Below, piece after piece: positions 8,499-16,975 of a stretch of DNA of 39,726 nt. The stretch is taken from the NCBI GenBank assembly GCA_030837825.1, contig JAUQYB010000061.1, positions 1 through 39,726 of the forward strand. Reading direction: 5' to 3'. How positions within the stretch are numbered: position 1 is the stretch's first letter; each line of letters begins with the position of its first letter. This stretch comes from Albidovulum sp. (GTDB taxonomy: Bacteria; Pseudomonadota; Alphaproteobacteria; Rhodobacterales; Rhodobacteraceae). The notes under the pieces are model-generated. The model saw only the letters and a list, made by a program, of their open reading frames with translations. It was not told the origin of the DNA and did not search any database. A program made the translations under genes and the position numbers.

Positions 8499-9595
8499 CA
8501 GCCATCCTCCAGATGCAGCAGCAGCGTGAGCGACAGGAGGATCGCCGCGACCGGCGGGCTCCAGGCGGCGAGAAGGACGGGGATCTGGCCGTTTTCGCCG
8601 AGGACCTGCGCGAAGTTGCGCAGCAGGAAGATCGCGAAGCCCGAGATGATGGCAAGAAGCACCATCACCCCGGTATGGCCGGACCGCGCGTGGCGCATGG
8701 TGAAGCCGGCGCCGACCAGCACCATCGCCATCAGCAGAAGCGGCAGCGCCAGCTCCATCTGGAGCCAGACGCTGTGCTTGCGCGCCGAGAACCCGGCGCG
8801 TTCCAGCCCGGCGATGAAGGCCGGCAGGTCCCAGATCGCGATGGTGGACGGCGTGCCGAAACTGTCGCGGATCTGGTCCGGCGTCAGGTCCGAGGGAAGC
8901 TCCATCGCGGCATGGCTTTCGGCCTCGCGTTCGGGGTTGGAGCCGGTGGTGAACCGCCACTCCTTGGCGTCGGTCAGGCGCCACGCACCCTCGCCGAGCC
9001 GCGCCTCGGCCGCGTCGACCCGCGCCACCGGGCCGCTCGATCCTGCGAAGGTAAGGAAGGTGGCGTCGTAAAGCACCGTCCCGTCGGGATTTGACCGCGC
9101 GGCATGGATCACCGTCTGGCCCTCGGAGCCGCCCTGCCTGAGCCAGAGCCCGTCGGGCGAGACCGAGAGCACGTTGCCCTCGCCGAGCCTGTGGCGGCTG
9201 GCAAGCGTCTCGTAGCGCTTGGCGGTGCCGGCGACGATCGGGTTCAGCGCGGCCACCGCAAGAGCGCCGATGAGAAGCGTCGTGATCAGGGGCGAGACCA
9301 GCATCCTCAGCGCCGAGCGCCCGGCGGCGCGGATCACCACCAGTTCGGAAGACCGCGCCAGCGCGAGGAAGAGCGCGATCGAGGCAAGGATCAGGATCAT
9401 CGGCAGGATCCGGTAGACCGCCTGCGGCGTGTTCAGAAGCGCCAGCTCCGCCGCGGCCGCCAGGCCGATGTCGGCATCGGCGAAGCGGCGGATCTCCTCG
9501 ATCATGTCGATCAGGTAGAGCAGCACGAAGAAGCCGGCGAAGACGGTGAAGACGGTGACGGCGAAGCGCCAGGCGATGTAGCGCGACAGGGTCAT
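8498..9595 (-). CDS. lptG: LPS export ABC transporter permease LptG
   Basis: Inner-membrane subunit of the LptB2FG exporter that extracts LPS and passes it to the periplasmic LptC-LptA bridge. At 365 residues it shows the YjgP/YjgQ fold: N-terminal membrane helices (FAVTVFTVFAGFFVLLYLID; a second hydrophobic block near 60-75), a periplasmic beta-jellyroll domain (about 130-260) and C-terminal helices (LALPLLLMAMVLVGAGFTM; MVLLAIISGFAIFLLRNFAQ; a final hydrophobic stretch). The coupling helix region contains the SSELVVIRAAGRS motif facing LptB. It overlaps lptF by 4 nt (ATGA) and lptD by 1 nt (TGATG). lptA, lptB and lptC are not in the window. Confidence 0.95.
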   Translation of the reverse strand: MTLSRYIAWRFAVTVFTVFAGFFVLLYLIDMIEEIRRFADADIGLAAAAELALLNTPQAVYRILPMILILASIALFLALARSSELVVIRAAGRSALRMLVSPLITTLLIGALAVAALNPIVAGTAKRYETLASRHRLGEGNVLSVSPDGLWLRQGGSEGQTVIHAARSNPDGTVLYDATFLTFAGSSGPVARVDAAEARLGEGAWRLTDAKEWRFTTGSNPEREAESHAAMELPSDLTPDQIRDSFGTPSTIAIWDLPAFIAGLERAGFSARKHSVWLQMELALPLLLMAMVLVGAGFTMRHARSGHTGVMVLLAIISGFAIFLLRNFAQVLGENGQIPVLLAAWSPPVAAILLSLTLLLHLEDG

Positions 9596-10722
9596 GAGGC
9601 CACCGCCGCGACAAGGCCGTGGTGCACCCGCCGGGCGCGCCCGGCGAGGGACAGCGCCAACGCCGCGATCGCAAGGCCCGCGGCCACCGGCAGGTAGATC
9701 ACCGGCCAGGCGGCGGGCGAGCGGGTGACGAGGCCGGTCGCCCCGTTGGCGAGGAACTGCACGAAGACCAGCAGCGCCACCGCCATGCCGATCTGCCGCC
9801 AGAGGCCGAAGCGGCTGAACCCGCCGGTCAGGAGCGTCGCGAACCCGATCAGCGCCGAGACGAGGGCGAGGAAGGGTCGCGCCATGCGCTCGTGCCCTTC
9901 CAGCAGCATCGCCGCGCGGCTGGTGCCGGAGGCCTGGGCCGAGGCCTCCGTCGCGGTCAGCAGGACCGCTGTCGGCAGTTCCTCGACCGAGGGCTGCCGC
10001 GCCGCGCCCCCGCCGATCAGCGCGCCGATGTCGTAGGAGAAATCGGCAAACCGCGTCACCGACAGGGCCTGGCCCTCGGCGGCGAGGGTCTGGGCCATGC
10101 CCTCGAACATCACGAGCTTCGGCCCGCTGTCGCTTTTCACCCGAAGCGCGCGTTCGGCGGTGTAGACGGTGCTGCGCCCTGGCGTGCGGGCATCGGCGAG
10201 GAAGATGTCCTGCAACTCGCCCCGGGGGGTGATCTGGCGGATGTAGAAGGTGATCCCGTCCGCCGGATGCAGGAATGTCCCCTCGGTCAGGAACCGCGCG
10301 GCGACGTTTTCGGCGATCTCGCCGCGCCGGTCGGCGAGCCTGACGCGGCTCGCCGGCACCAGGACATGGGCCAGCACCGCCACCATGAGCGTGACGGCGA
10401 GGCCGAAATAGAGAACCGGCCGCGCAAGCCGGTAGGGCGAGAAGCCGGTCGCCATCATCACCACAAGCTCGCTTTCCGACGACAGCCGGTTGGTCACATA
10501 GACCGACGCCACGAAGGCCGCCACCGGCAGCACCAGCCGGATCACGTTCGGCAGCGTGAGCGCGGTAAACTCGAGGAAGACCCAGGCCGACTGGCCGTCG
10601 GAGATGAGCTGGTCAAAGAGCGACACCGCGCGGTTGATCCAGTAGACCGACACCAGGATCAGCGCAAAGAAGCCGAACAGCGTCATAAGCTGCGACAGCA
10701 TGTATCTGTCGAATTTCGACAC
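9592..10722 (-). CDS. lptF: LPS export ABC transporter permease LptF
   Basis: Partner permease of LptG in the LptB2FG transporter. It has 376 residues with three hydrophobic helices at the N-terminal side (MTLFGFFALILVSVYWI first), a periplasmic beta domain (about 130-265) and C-terminal helices (FLALVSALIGFATLLTGGFS onward). SSESELVVMMATGFSP is the coupling-helix motif equivalent to that of LptG. The start is a GTG at 10722 (VSKFDRYMLSQL) preceded by GGAGAGGGG with good spacing; the next ATG, at 10701, would remove conserved residues. First gene of the six-gene operon; its stop overlaps the lptG start as ATGA. Confidence 0.94.
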   Translation of the reverse strand: MSKFDRYMLSQLMTLFGFFALILVSVYWINRAVSLFDQLISDGQSAWVFLEFTALTLPNVIRLVLPVAAFVASVYVTNRLSSESELVVMMATGFSPYRLARPVLYFGLAVTLMVAVLAHVLVPASRVRLADRRGEIAENVAARFLTEGTFLHPADGITFYIRQITPRGELQDIFLADARTPGRSTVYTAERALRVKSDSGPKLVMFEGMAQTLAAEGQALSVTRFADFSYDIGALIGGGAARQPSVEELPTAVLLTATEASAQASGTSRAAMLLEGHERMARPFLALVSALIGFATLLTGGFSRFGLWRQIGMAVALLVFVQFLANGATGLVTRSPAAWPVIYLPVAAGLAIAALALSLAGRARRVHHGLVAAVAS

Positions 10723-10851
10723 CGCGCCCCTCTCCGGCCTCTTCCGTCTGCCCGTCCTTCCCTAGCCCAAAGCGCCGGGCGGGAAAACTCATATCTGGCC
10801 AAGGCCGGGGGGCGGGGATAGGGTCGGCGCCGAAATCCACCGGAGCACGAC
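10723..10851. promoter_or_regulatory. Divergent intergenic region between lptF and pepA
   Basis: These 129 nt must hold the promoters of both the lptF operon (-) and pepA (+). AT-rich islands are seen at 10785-10796 (aaaactcatatc), but I cannot assign a -35/-10 pair with confidence on either strand. The pepA Shine-Dalgarno, GGAG, is at 10842-10845. Confidence 0.5.
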
Positions 10852-12327
10852 ATGACCCTTCCCCTGACGCCCGAATTCGCCCCCGCCGCCTACGAACCGC
10901 TTGCCGCGGCAGAGGGGCGCGTCGTCCTTCTGCTGCCGCCCGAGGGACGGCTCGGCGCGCTGGCGCGCCGGCTGAACCGGGCGGCGCGCGGCGCGGTGCA
11001 GCGCGCGCTGGACTCGAAGGCATGGGCGAAGCTGAAGCCCGGCGAGGCGATGGAGCTTCAATGGCCGGCGGGGCTCCGGGCCGAGGCGGTGCAGCTTGTC
11101 AAGCTGCCCGCCCGCGCCACGGTGGCCGAGGCGCGCAAGGCCGGTGCGGCGGCGGGGCGCGCGCTGGGCGAGGCCGGCGCGGTGGTGCTGGCTGCCGGGC
11201 AGCGGCGCGTGGCCGACATCGCGCTCGGGCTGACGCTTCGCGCCTATGACTTCGGCCGCTACCGCACCGGCGAGGCCGCGCCGAAGCCCCGGGGCACGGT
11301 GACGATCCTCGTCGATGATCCCGATGCCGCCCGCGCGGCGATGGTTCCGGTCGCGGCGGTGGCGGAGGGCGTCTGCTTCACCCGCGATCTGGTCAACGAA
11401 CCGGCCAACGTTCTGACCACCACCGATTTCGCGAGCCGCCTTGCCGGGATGAAGAGTCTCGGGCTGAGCGTTGAAGTCCTTGAGGAAAAGGACCTCGAGA
11501 AGCTCGGGATGCGAGCACTTCTGGGGGTGGGGCAGGGCTCCGAAAGCCCCTCGAAGGTCGTGGTGATGGAGTGGCAGGGCGGCAAGAAGGGCGAGGCGCC
11601 CTTCGCCTTCGTCGGCAAGGGCGTCTGCTTCGACAGCGGCGGCATTTCCATCAAACCCGCGGCCGGGATGGAGGAGATGACGATGGACATGGGCGGCGCG
11701 GGCGTCGTCGCCGGGCTGATGCGGACGCTGGCGCTGAGGAAGGCGAAGGCCAATGTCGTCGGCCTCGTCGGGCTGGTCGAGAACATGCCTGACGGGCGGG
11801 CGCAGCGGCCGGGCGACATCGTCGCCTCGATGAAGGGCGACACGATCGAGGTGATCAACACCGACGCCGAGGGGCGGCTGGTGCTGGCCGACGTGCTCTG
11901 GTACGCGCAGGACCGCTTCAGCCCCCGGGGGATGATCGACCTCGCCACGCTGACCGGCGCCATCATCATCGCCCTCGGCCACGAGAACGCGGGCGTCTTC
12001 GCCAATGACGACAGGCTCGCGGCCGCGCTCCTGAAAGCCGCCGGGGCGGAGGGCGAGGGCGCCTGGCGGATGCCGCTGGGCCCGGCCTATGACGAGATGA
12101 TCAAGTCGCGGCTGGCCGACATGAAGAACACCGGCGGCCGGCCGGGCGGGTCGATCACCGCGGCGCAGTTCCTGCGACGCTTCGTCCGCGACGATACCCC
12201 CTGGTGCCACATCGACATCGCCGGGGTCGCGCTCCAGTCGAAGGACACCACCCTGGCGCCCAAGGGGGCGACCGGCTGGGGGGTGATGACGCTCGACCGG
12301 CTGGTGCGCGACCTGCTGGAGGGCTGA
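10852..12327 (+). CDS. pepA: Leucyl aminopeptidase (M17 family)
   Basis: Cytosolic, dizinc-dependent aminopeptidase that removes N-terminal leucine and other residues; in E. coli the orthologue also binds DNA. The 491 residues comprise a variable N-terminal domain and a C-terminal M17 catalytic domain. The metal/catalytic block GKGVCFDSGGISIKPA is around 256-271, and the signature NTDAEGRL is at residues 336-343, with the metal ligands Asp and Glu and the bicarbonate-binding Arg. The ATG at 10852 follows GGAG at a 6-nt distance. It overlaps holC by 1 nt (TGATG), a conserved pairing in proteobacteria. Confidence 0.96.
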   Translation: MTLPLTPEFAPAAYEPLAAAEGRVVLLLPPEGRLGALARRLNRAARGAVQRALDSKAWAKLKPGEAMELQWPAGLRAEAVQLVKLPARATVAEARKAGAAAGRALGEAGAVVLAAGQRRVADIALGLTLRAYDFGRYRTGEAAPKPRGTVTILVDDPDAARAAMVPVAAVAEGVCFTRDLVNEPANVLTTTDFASRLAGMKSLGLSVEVLEEKDLEKLGMRALLGVGQGSESPSKVVVMEWQGGKKGEAPFAFVGKGVCFDSGGISIKPAAGMEEMTMDMGGAGVVAGLMRTLALRKAKANVVGLVGLVENMPDGRAQRPGDIVASMKGDTIEVINTDAEGRLVLADVLWYAQDRFSPRGMIDLATLTGAIIIALGHENAGVFANDDRLAAALLKAAGAEGEGAWRMPLGPAYDEMIKSRLADMKNTGGRPGGSITAAQFLRRFVRDDTPWCHIDIAGVALQSKDTTLAPKGATGWGVMTLDRLVRDLLEG

Positions 12328-12791
12328 TGGGCCAGGCGATGTTCTATCACCTGACGCGCTCGCCCCTGGAGGCGGCGCTGCCGATGCTTCTGGCGAAAAG
12401 CCTCCAGTCCGGCTGGCATGTCGTGGTGCGGGGAACGGACGCGCAGAGGCTCGACCGGCTCGACCGGGTGCTCTGGACCGGCAGCGACGAGGGCTTCCTG
12501 CCGCATGGGGTTGCGGGCGGTCGGCATGACGCACTTCAGCCGGTGCTGCTGACCACCGGGCGCGAGGCGCCGAACGGCGCCCAGTGCCTGATGGCGGTGG
12601 ACGGGGCAGAGGTGACGGCCGGCGACTGCGCGGCGCTGACGCGGGTCTGCATCCTCTTCGACGGCAACGACCCCGCGGCGGTGGAGCACGCCCGCGGCCA
12701 GTGGAAAGCCCTGACCGGCGCAGGCGTTCCCGCGCAATACTGGAGCGAGGAGGGCGGGCGCTGGCAGAAGAAGGCCGAAAGCGGCGGGTAG
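12327..12791 (+). CDS. holC: DNA polymerase III subunit chi
   Basis: The chi subunit of the clamp-loader complex links the replicative polymerase holoenzyme to single-strand-binding protein at the fork. It has 154 residues and starts MGQAMFYHLTRSPLEAALP, the conserved first strand and helix of HolC, with the AKSLQSGWHVVVR helix-strand following. The ATG at 12327 overlaps the pepA stop codon as TGATG, so translation is coupled to pepA. The Arg/Lys-rich C-terminal part (GRWQKKAESGG) is short, as in other alphaproteobacteria. The holD (psi) partner gene is not in the window. Confidence 0.93.
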   Translation: MGQAMFYHLTRSPLEAALPMLLAKSLQSGWHVVVRGTDAQRLDRLDRVLWTGSDEGFLPHGVAGGRHDALQPVLLTTGREAPNGAQCLMAVDGAEVTAGDCAALTRVCILFDGNDPAAVEHARGQWKALTGAGVPAQYWSEEGGRWQKKAESGG

Positions 12792-13211
12792 GGGGCGGCG
12801 GAGGCCCGGGGCGCAGAGGGCGGCGACCGCCCGCAGGAGGGCGCGGCGGAACGCCGGGTCGGGGCACTTCATGGCGCCGCTCTCCCGACGGTCGTTCTGC
12901 TGGCGAGGTCGCAATGCGCCCGCCCGGGGGGGATGAGGCGCGCCCGGACGATCTGCCGGTGGCAGATCGTCGGAGCCGAATGCCCGCCGACCGGGCGGCG
13001 GGTCGGGAGGCGGGCGCCGCCCGGGCTGGTCGCCCGGGCGAGGGTGTGAGGCGTGCGGGCACTCGTTCCGTCGCCCGTGGTGCCGGCGGGAAGCGGCCGC
13101 ACTCCCCCGAGATACCCGCTTGGGCATGACAGGTGGGGCAGGTGCGGCCGGGCGCCGCCGGGCCGAGGGGGTGGCTCTCGCCCTGTTGCCCCCGCGCGAT
13201 CCGCCCGGCCC
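12792..13211. other. 420-nt gene-free stretch with one perfect hairpin
   Basis: I find no credible gene between holC and the convergent protease gene. Open frames here are arginine/proline-rich and lack family-like sequence. The best short candidate is a minus-strand ATG near 12872 with GGGAG upstream, but it runs on as antisense of holC. The one clear structure is the hairpin at 12947-12971. Confidence 0.6.
12947..12971. repeat. Perfect 11-bp inverted repeat (hairpin) in the holC-protease gap
   Basis: GACGATCTGCC (12947-12957) and GGCAGATCGTC (12961-12971) are exact reverse complements with a GGT loop. No T-run follows on either strand, so it is not a standard intrinsic terminator. It lies 155 nt past the holC stop and 240 nt before the 3' end of the convergent gene. 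It could be a U-less terminator for both, or a dyad operator. Confidence 0.65.
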
Positions 13212-13787
13212 TTACCTTCGGATCACCAGCCGGTCGCGCGAGAAGGTCGCCTCGTGGCGGCCGAGCCAGCTCATGCCGAGGAGCGAGGTGTCGAGCGGGC
13301 CGCCGTTCACCACCGCCGGGACGCCGCGCTCCTCCACGCCCCCGACCGCGAAACGGTCGAGCGTCACCGGCGCCGTGGCGACGCGGCCGTTCGCCGTCAT
13401 CGCCGTGCCGAAATAGGCGAGCCCCTCGGGGTCGAGCCCCGCGCGTCCGGCGTCCCGCTGCGTGAGGACGATCTCGGAAGCGCCCGTATCGACAACGAAA
13501 AGAACCCGTGCCCCGTTGACCTCAGCGGTCAGGTAGTAGTGCCCGTCGGGAGAGACCGGCACCTCCAGCGCCTCGCCCCGCACCACCGCCTCGCCGGGCA
13601 GCACGGCGCGGCGCAGGTCGCCCCAAAGCCCCGCGACCGCCACTGCGCCGAGAAAGATCAGCCCCCAGATCGCCGCCTGCTGCGCCCGCTTTCCGATCCG
13701 CCCGCGGCTTTCGACGATGAAATAGCCGCCGACCACCGCCAGAAGCAGCACGAGATAGACGAGGCGGGGCAGGTCGTTCGGGTCCAT
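13212..13787 (-). CDS. Membrane-anchored retropepsin-like aspartic protease (TIGR02281 type)
   Basis: 191 residues. Two hydrophobic segments (about 9-25, LVYLVLLLAVVGGYFIV, and 40-55, IWGLIFLGAVAVAGLW) anchor a C-terminal retropepsin-like domain. This domain has the catalytic motif DTGAS at 100-104, preceded by HYYLTAEVNGARVLFVV and followed by a second half ending in LLGMSWLGRHEATFSRDRLVI. With a single DTG per chain the active enzyme should be a homodimer. The topology puts the protease domain on the periplasmic side if both segments span the membrane; this is inference. The ATG is only 3 nt after the marC stop, so the pair is translationally coupled. The substrate is unknown. Confidence 0.85.
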   Translation of the reverse strand: MDPNDLPRLVYLVLLLAVVGGYFIVESRGRIGKRAQQAAIWGLIFLGAVAVAGLWGDLRRAVLPGEAVVRGEALEVPVSPDGHYYLTAEVNGARVLFVVDTGASEIVLTQRDAGRAGLDPEGLAYFGTAMTANGRVATAPVTLDRFAVGGVEERGVPAVVNGGPLDTSLLGMSWLGRHEATFSRDRLVIRR

Positions 13788-13790
13788 GCC

Positions 13791-14408
13791 TCAGATGAGG
13801 CCGGTGCCGCGGATGCCGTCAAGGACGAACTGGACCGAGAGTGCGGCCAAGAGCATCCCCAGAAGCCGGGTGATGACGACGATCCCGGTCCGCCCCAGCG
13901 CCCGCTCGATCACCCCGGCGGCGAGGAACATCAGGAAGGCGATGACGACGACGGCGATCATCACGGCGTGGATCGCCAGCGTGTGGGCAAGCCCGGTGGC
14001 GGGCGTGTTGTTGACGAGAAGGATCATCGTCGTGAACGCCCCCGGTCCGGCGATCAGCGGAGTGGCGAGCGGAAAGACCGAAGGGTCGTGGTGCGGGTCG
14101 GCGTGCTGCCCCTCGCGCCGCTGGGTGCGCCGCTCGAACAGCATGTCGAGCGCGGTGACGAAAAGGAGGATGCCGCCGGAGATGCGGAAGGCCGGCATCG
14201 AGATGCCGATGACCGAGAGGATCTTGTCGCCGAGAAGCCCGAAGAGCGCCATCAGCGCCACCGCGATGACGCAGGCCCTGAGCGCGACCGCGCGGCGGTG
14301 GCCCGCGTCCATCCCCTGCGTCAGCGCGACGAAGAGGGGCGCCAGCGCGATCGGGTCGATGATCACGAAGAGCGTGACGAAGGTGGTCAGGTAGAAGGCC
14401 GGTTCCAT
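13791..14408 (-). CDS. MarC family integral membrane protein
   Basis: A 205-residue polytopic protein of the MarC/UPF0056 family, whose transport substrate is unknown; the historical link to multiple antibiotic resistance has not held up. It begins MEPAFYLTTFVTLFVIIDPIALAPLFVALT, the conserved first helix with the DP-I/P motif. It shows about six hydrophobic segments and the second inverted-repeat motif PSVFPLATPLIAGPGAFTTMI, matching the two-fold pseudo-symmetry of the family. A His/Asp-rich cytosolic loop (GQHADPHHDPS) precedes the second half. It is coupled to the downstream aspartic protease (3-nt gap) and lies 48 nt after the DUF2267 gene. Confidence 0.9.
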   Translation of the reverse strand: MEPAFYLTTFVTLFVIIDPIALAPLFVALTQGMDAGHRRAVALRACVIAVALMALFGLLGDKILSVIGISMPAFRISGGILLFVTALDMLFERRTQRREGQHADPHHDPSVFPLATPLIAGPGAFTTMILLVNNTPATGLAHTLAIHAVMIAVVVIAFLMFLAAGVIERALGRTGIVVITRLLGMLLAALSVQFVLDGIRGTGLI

Positions 14409-14456
14409 GACCCGAGGCTAGGGGCGGCGCAGAAATCGCGCAATGGCGGATTCGGC

Positions 14457-14915
14457 TCAGAGGATGCGGGGGCCGAGTGTTGCCGGGTCGATGCCCGGCG
14501 TCGCCCAGAATTCGGCGGCAAAGGGCGGCAGCGCGGCCAGCACCCGTTCGAGATCGGCCTGCCGCACCGTCTTGCGCAGGGCAAGGGCGGTGGCGGCGAC
14601 GCAATGGTCCGGCGTCAGATTGTGATCGGGCCGCAGCGCCCGCGCCTCGGCCGTCCAGTCGGCACGGATGCCGGCGGGACACGGGCCCTCGTCCAGGCGC
14701 CAGTCGGCCACGAACAGCGCGCGCAGCACGCTGGGCAGGACTTGCGCGAAATCCACCGCCTGCTGCGGGGTCAGGCGCCGCCGGAAGGCGCGCAGCACCC
14801 CCTCGACCGCGGTGAAGGCGGCATTGTCGCTGTCGAGCGCCAGCGCCTCGCGCGCGTCGGAGAGGAATGCCTGCCATTCGCGCGTCGCCTGCCGATAGGT
14901 CCACGGCATCGGCAC
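14457..14915 (-). CDS. DUF2267 domain protein
   Basis: A 152-residue soluble protein of the DUF2267 family, of unknown function. Visible family features are the N-terminal WQAFLSDAREAL helix, the SDNAAFTAVEGVLRAFRRRL helix typical of the domain, then TPQQAVDFAQVLPSVLRALFVADW and a C-terminal LPPFAAEFWATPG segment. I chose the GTG at 14915, with GGAG 8 nt upstream; the ATG two codons later (14909) is an alternative. It begins 2 nt after the ABC-F stop, so it is translated from the same message. A second, different DUF2267 protein is encoded at 23458-23889. Confidence 0.85.
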   Translation of the reverse strand: MPMPWTYRQATREWQAFLSDAREALALDSDNAAFTAVEGVLRAFRRRLTPQQAVDFAQVLPSVLRALFVADWRLDEGPCPAGIRADWTAEARALRPDHNLTPDHCVAATALALRKTVRQADLERVLAALPPFAAEFWATPGIDPATLGPRIL

Positions 14916-14917
14916 GC

Positions 14918-16762
14918 CTATCGCTCCGCCTCCTCCAGCCGTTCGGCCGCTTCCATCCAGAGCGCCTCGGCCCGTGCCTGCGCTTCGGCCACCTCGGCGT
15001 ATTTCTTCTGCCAGACGACCGCTTCGTCGGGCCTTGTGTAGAGTGCGGGATCGGCGAGCTTGGCGTCAAGTTTCCCGCGCATCCCGTTCAGCGTGGCGAG
15101 CCGTTCCTCGCATTTGCGGAGCTCGGCGCGGAGCCCGAGGATGGCGTCGCGCGAGGGGCGCACGGGCCGTTCCTTCGGCCTGGCCGCGGGCTTCTCGGCC
15201 TCCTCGCCGGCCAGAAGCTCGCGCCGGTATTGCTCGAGGTCGCCGGTGTAGGGCGTGACCGTGCCGCCCTTCACCAGCCAGAGCCGGTCGGCGACGAGGC
15301 CGAGCAGGTGCATGTCGTGGCTGACGAGGATCACCGCGCCGGAATATTCGGTCAGCGCCTCGACCAACGCCTCGCGGCTCTCGATGTCGAGATGGTTGGT
15401 CGGCTCGTCGAGGATCAGGAGATGCGGCGCGTCGATGGTGGCGAGCAGGAGCGAGAGCCGCGCCTTCTGCCCGCCGGAGAGCTTCGCCACCACCGTCTCC
15501 GCCTGGTCGGCCATCAGCCCGAAGCCCGCGAGCCGGGCGCGCAGCCGCGCCTGCCCTTCCGCGGGGCGGAGCCGCTGGACATGCTGCAAGGGCGTCTCGT
15601 CGAGGTGCAGCTCGTCCACCTGGTGCTGGGCGAAATAGCCGATCCTGAGCTTCGGGGAGCGGGTGGCGGTGCCCGCCTCCGCCTGAAGTTTTCCGGCCAA
15701 CAGCTTGGAAAGCGTTGATTTCCCCTCGCCATTGCGGCCCAGAAGCGCGATCCTGTCGTCCTGGTCGATCCGCAGGCTCAGGCGTTTCAGCACCGGCGCG
15801 CCGCCATAGCCCACCGCCGCGCCCTCCATCGTGATGATGGGCGGCGAAAGCTCCTCGGGCTCGGGGAAGGTGAAGACGACTCTCGCGGCATCCTCGGGCG
15901 CGGCGATCGGCGTGAGCTTCTCCAGCATCTTGATCCGGCTCTGCGCCTGCACCGCCTTCGATGCCTTGTAGCGGAAGCGGTCGACGAAGCTTTGCAGATG
16001 CGCGCGCCGCGCCTCGACCTTCCGCGCCTCCGCCGCCTGGACCGCGCGCCGCTCTGCCATCTGCCGGGCGAACTGGTCGTAGCCGCCGGCCCAGAGCGTC
16101 AGCTTGCGGTCCGCCAGATGCAGGATCGAGCCCACCGCGCGGTTGAGAAGCCCGCGGTCATGGCTGATGATGATGACGGTGTGGGGATACTTCGCCAGGT
16201 AGCTTTCGAGCCAGAGCGAGCCCTCGAGGTCGAGGTAGTTGGTCGGCTCGTCGAGAAGCAGGAGGTCCGGCCGGGCGAAAAGCACGCCCGCCAGCGCCAC
16301 CCGCATCCGCCAGCCGCCGGAGAAGTCCGAACAGGGCCGCTTCTGCGCCTCGGCGTCGAAGCCCAGCCCCTTGAGGATGGCGCTGGCGCGGGCCTCGGCC
16401 GACCAGGCGTCGATGTCGGAAAGCCGGTGCTGGATCTCGGCGATCCGGTGGGCGTCGGCGGAATGCTCGGCCTCGGCCAGAAGCGCCGCGCGCTCCTCGT
16501 CGGCGGCCAGCACCGTGTCGAGAAGGCTGGTGGCGGACGAGGGCGCCTCCTGCGCCACGCCGCCGATGCGGGCGCGGGCGGGCAGCGCGATCTCTCCCCC
16601 CTCCAGCGCCAGCTCGCCCCGGATCAGCCGGAAAAGCGTGGTCTTGCCCGCGCCGTTGCGGCCGACGAGCCCCACCTTGTGGCCGTCGGGAATCGTCGCC
16701 GAGGCGCGCTCGAACAGCGGGCGGCCCTCGACGGCATAGGTGATCTCGGCGATCCGAAGCAT
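14918..16762 (-). CDS. ABC-F family ATPase (Uup/YheS-like)
   Basis: A soluble protein with two ABC ATPase domains and no membrane segments. ABC-F proteins act on the ribosome. Of 614 residues, the first domain has Walker A GRNGAGKT, signature FSGGWRMR and Walker B LLLLDEPTNYLD. A linker (about 230-300, rich in Arg/Lys/Ala) is followed by a second domain with Walker A GRNGEGKS, signature LSGGQKAR and Walker B LLILDEPTNHLD. The charged C-terminal tail (about 530-614) should form a coiled coil. The ATG at 16762 gives the family start MLRIAEITYAVEGRPLF but has no Shine-Dalgarno. A TATTGC with an extended TG (16776-16771) lies 8 nt upstream, which would fit a leaderless start. A GTG at 16822 would add 20 non-family residues. 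The exact subfamily cannot be fixed by eye. Confidence 0.92.
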   Translation of the reverse strand: MLRIAEITYAVEGRPLFERASATIPDGHKVGLVGRNGAGKTTLFRLIRGELALEGGEIALPARARIGGVAQEAPSSATSLLDTVLAADEERAALLAEAEHSADAHRIAEIQHRLSDIDAWSAEARASAILKGLGFDAEAQKRPCSDFSGGWRMRVALAGVLFARPDLLLLDEPTNYLDLEGSLWLESYLAKYPHTVIIISHDRGLLNRAVGSILHLADRKLTLWAGGYDQFARQMAERRAVQAAEARKVEARRAHLQSFVDRFRYKASKAVQAQSRIKMLEKLTPIAAPEDAARVVFTFPEPEELSPPIITMEGAAVGYGGAPVLKRLSLRIDQDDRIALLGRNGEGKSTLSKLLAGKLQAEAGTATRSPKLRIGYFAQHQVDELHLDETPLQHVQRLRPAEGQARLRARLAGFGLMADQAETVVAKLSGGQKARLSLLLATIDAPHLLILDEPTNHLDIESREALVEALTEYSGAVILVSHDMHLLGLVADRLWLVKGGTVTPYTGDLEQYRRELLAGEEAEKPAARPKERPVRPSRDAILGLRAELRKCEERLATLNGMRGKLDAKLADPALYTRPDEAVVWQKKYAEVAEAQARAEALWMEAAERLEEAER

Positions 16763-16975
16763 GGGGCCGGGCAATAGCAGAGTGGCGGGCAGGGCGGAAG
16801 CGCCGGCGTTTTGTCGCTTCACTTTGGCCGGAATATCCCGGGGTCCGGGCAGCGCCCCGGTCCGCCGCCTGCCGCCCGCGCCACCTTTTCAACCGCGCCC
16901 GCCCGTGCTAGCAGGCGCGCGATCAAATCCCGCCGGGCCCTGCACGGGCCCTGGCCCAAAGCAAAGGCACCCCTC

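Noticed and set aside
4278..9071. Open frame of about 1,600 codons on the + strand opposite pdxA, surA, lptD and lptG
   Set aside because: Arg/Gly/Ala/His-rich translation with no domain, fully antisense to well-recognised genes; a by-product of GC-rich third positions.
12700..12872. Minus-strand start near 12872 with GGGAG and a leader-like MKCPDPAFRRALLRAV
   Set aside because: The frame runs as antisense through holC with no end that makes a credible protein.
10789..13062. Long minus-strand frame opposite pepA-holC
   Set aside because: Overlaps two recognised coupled genes and has no family signal.
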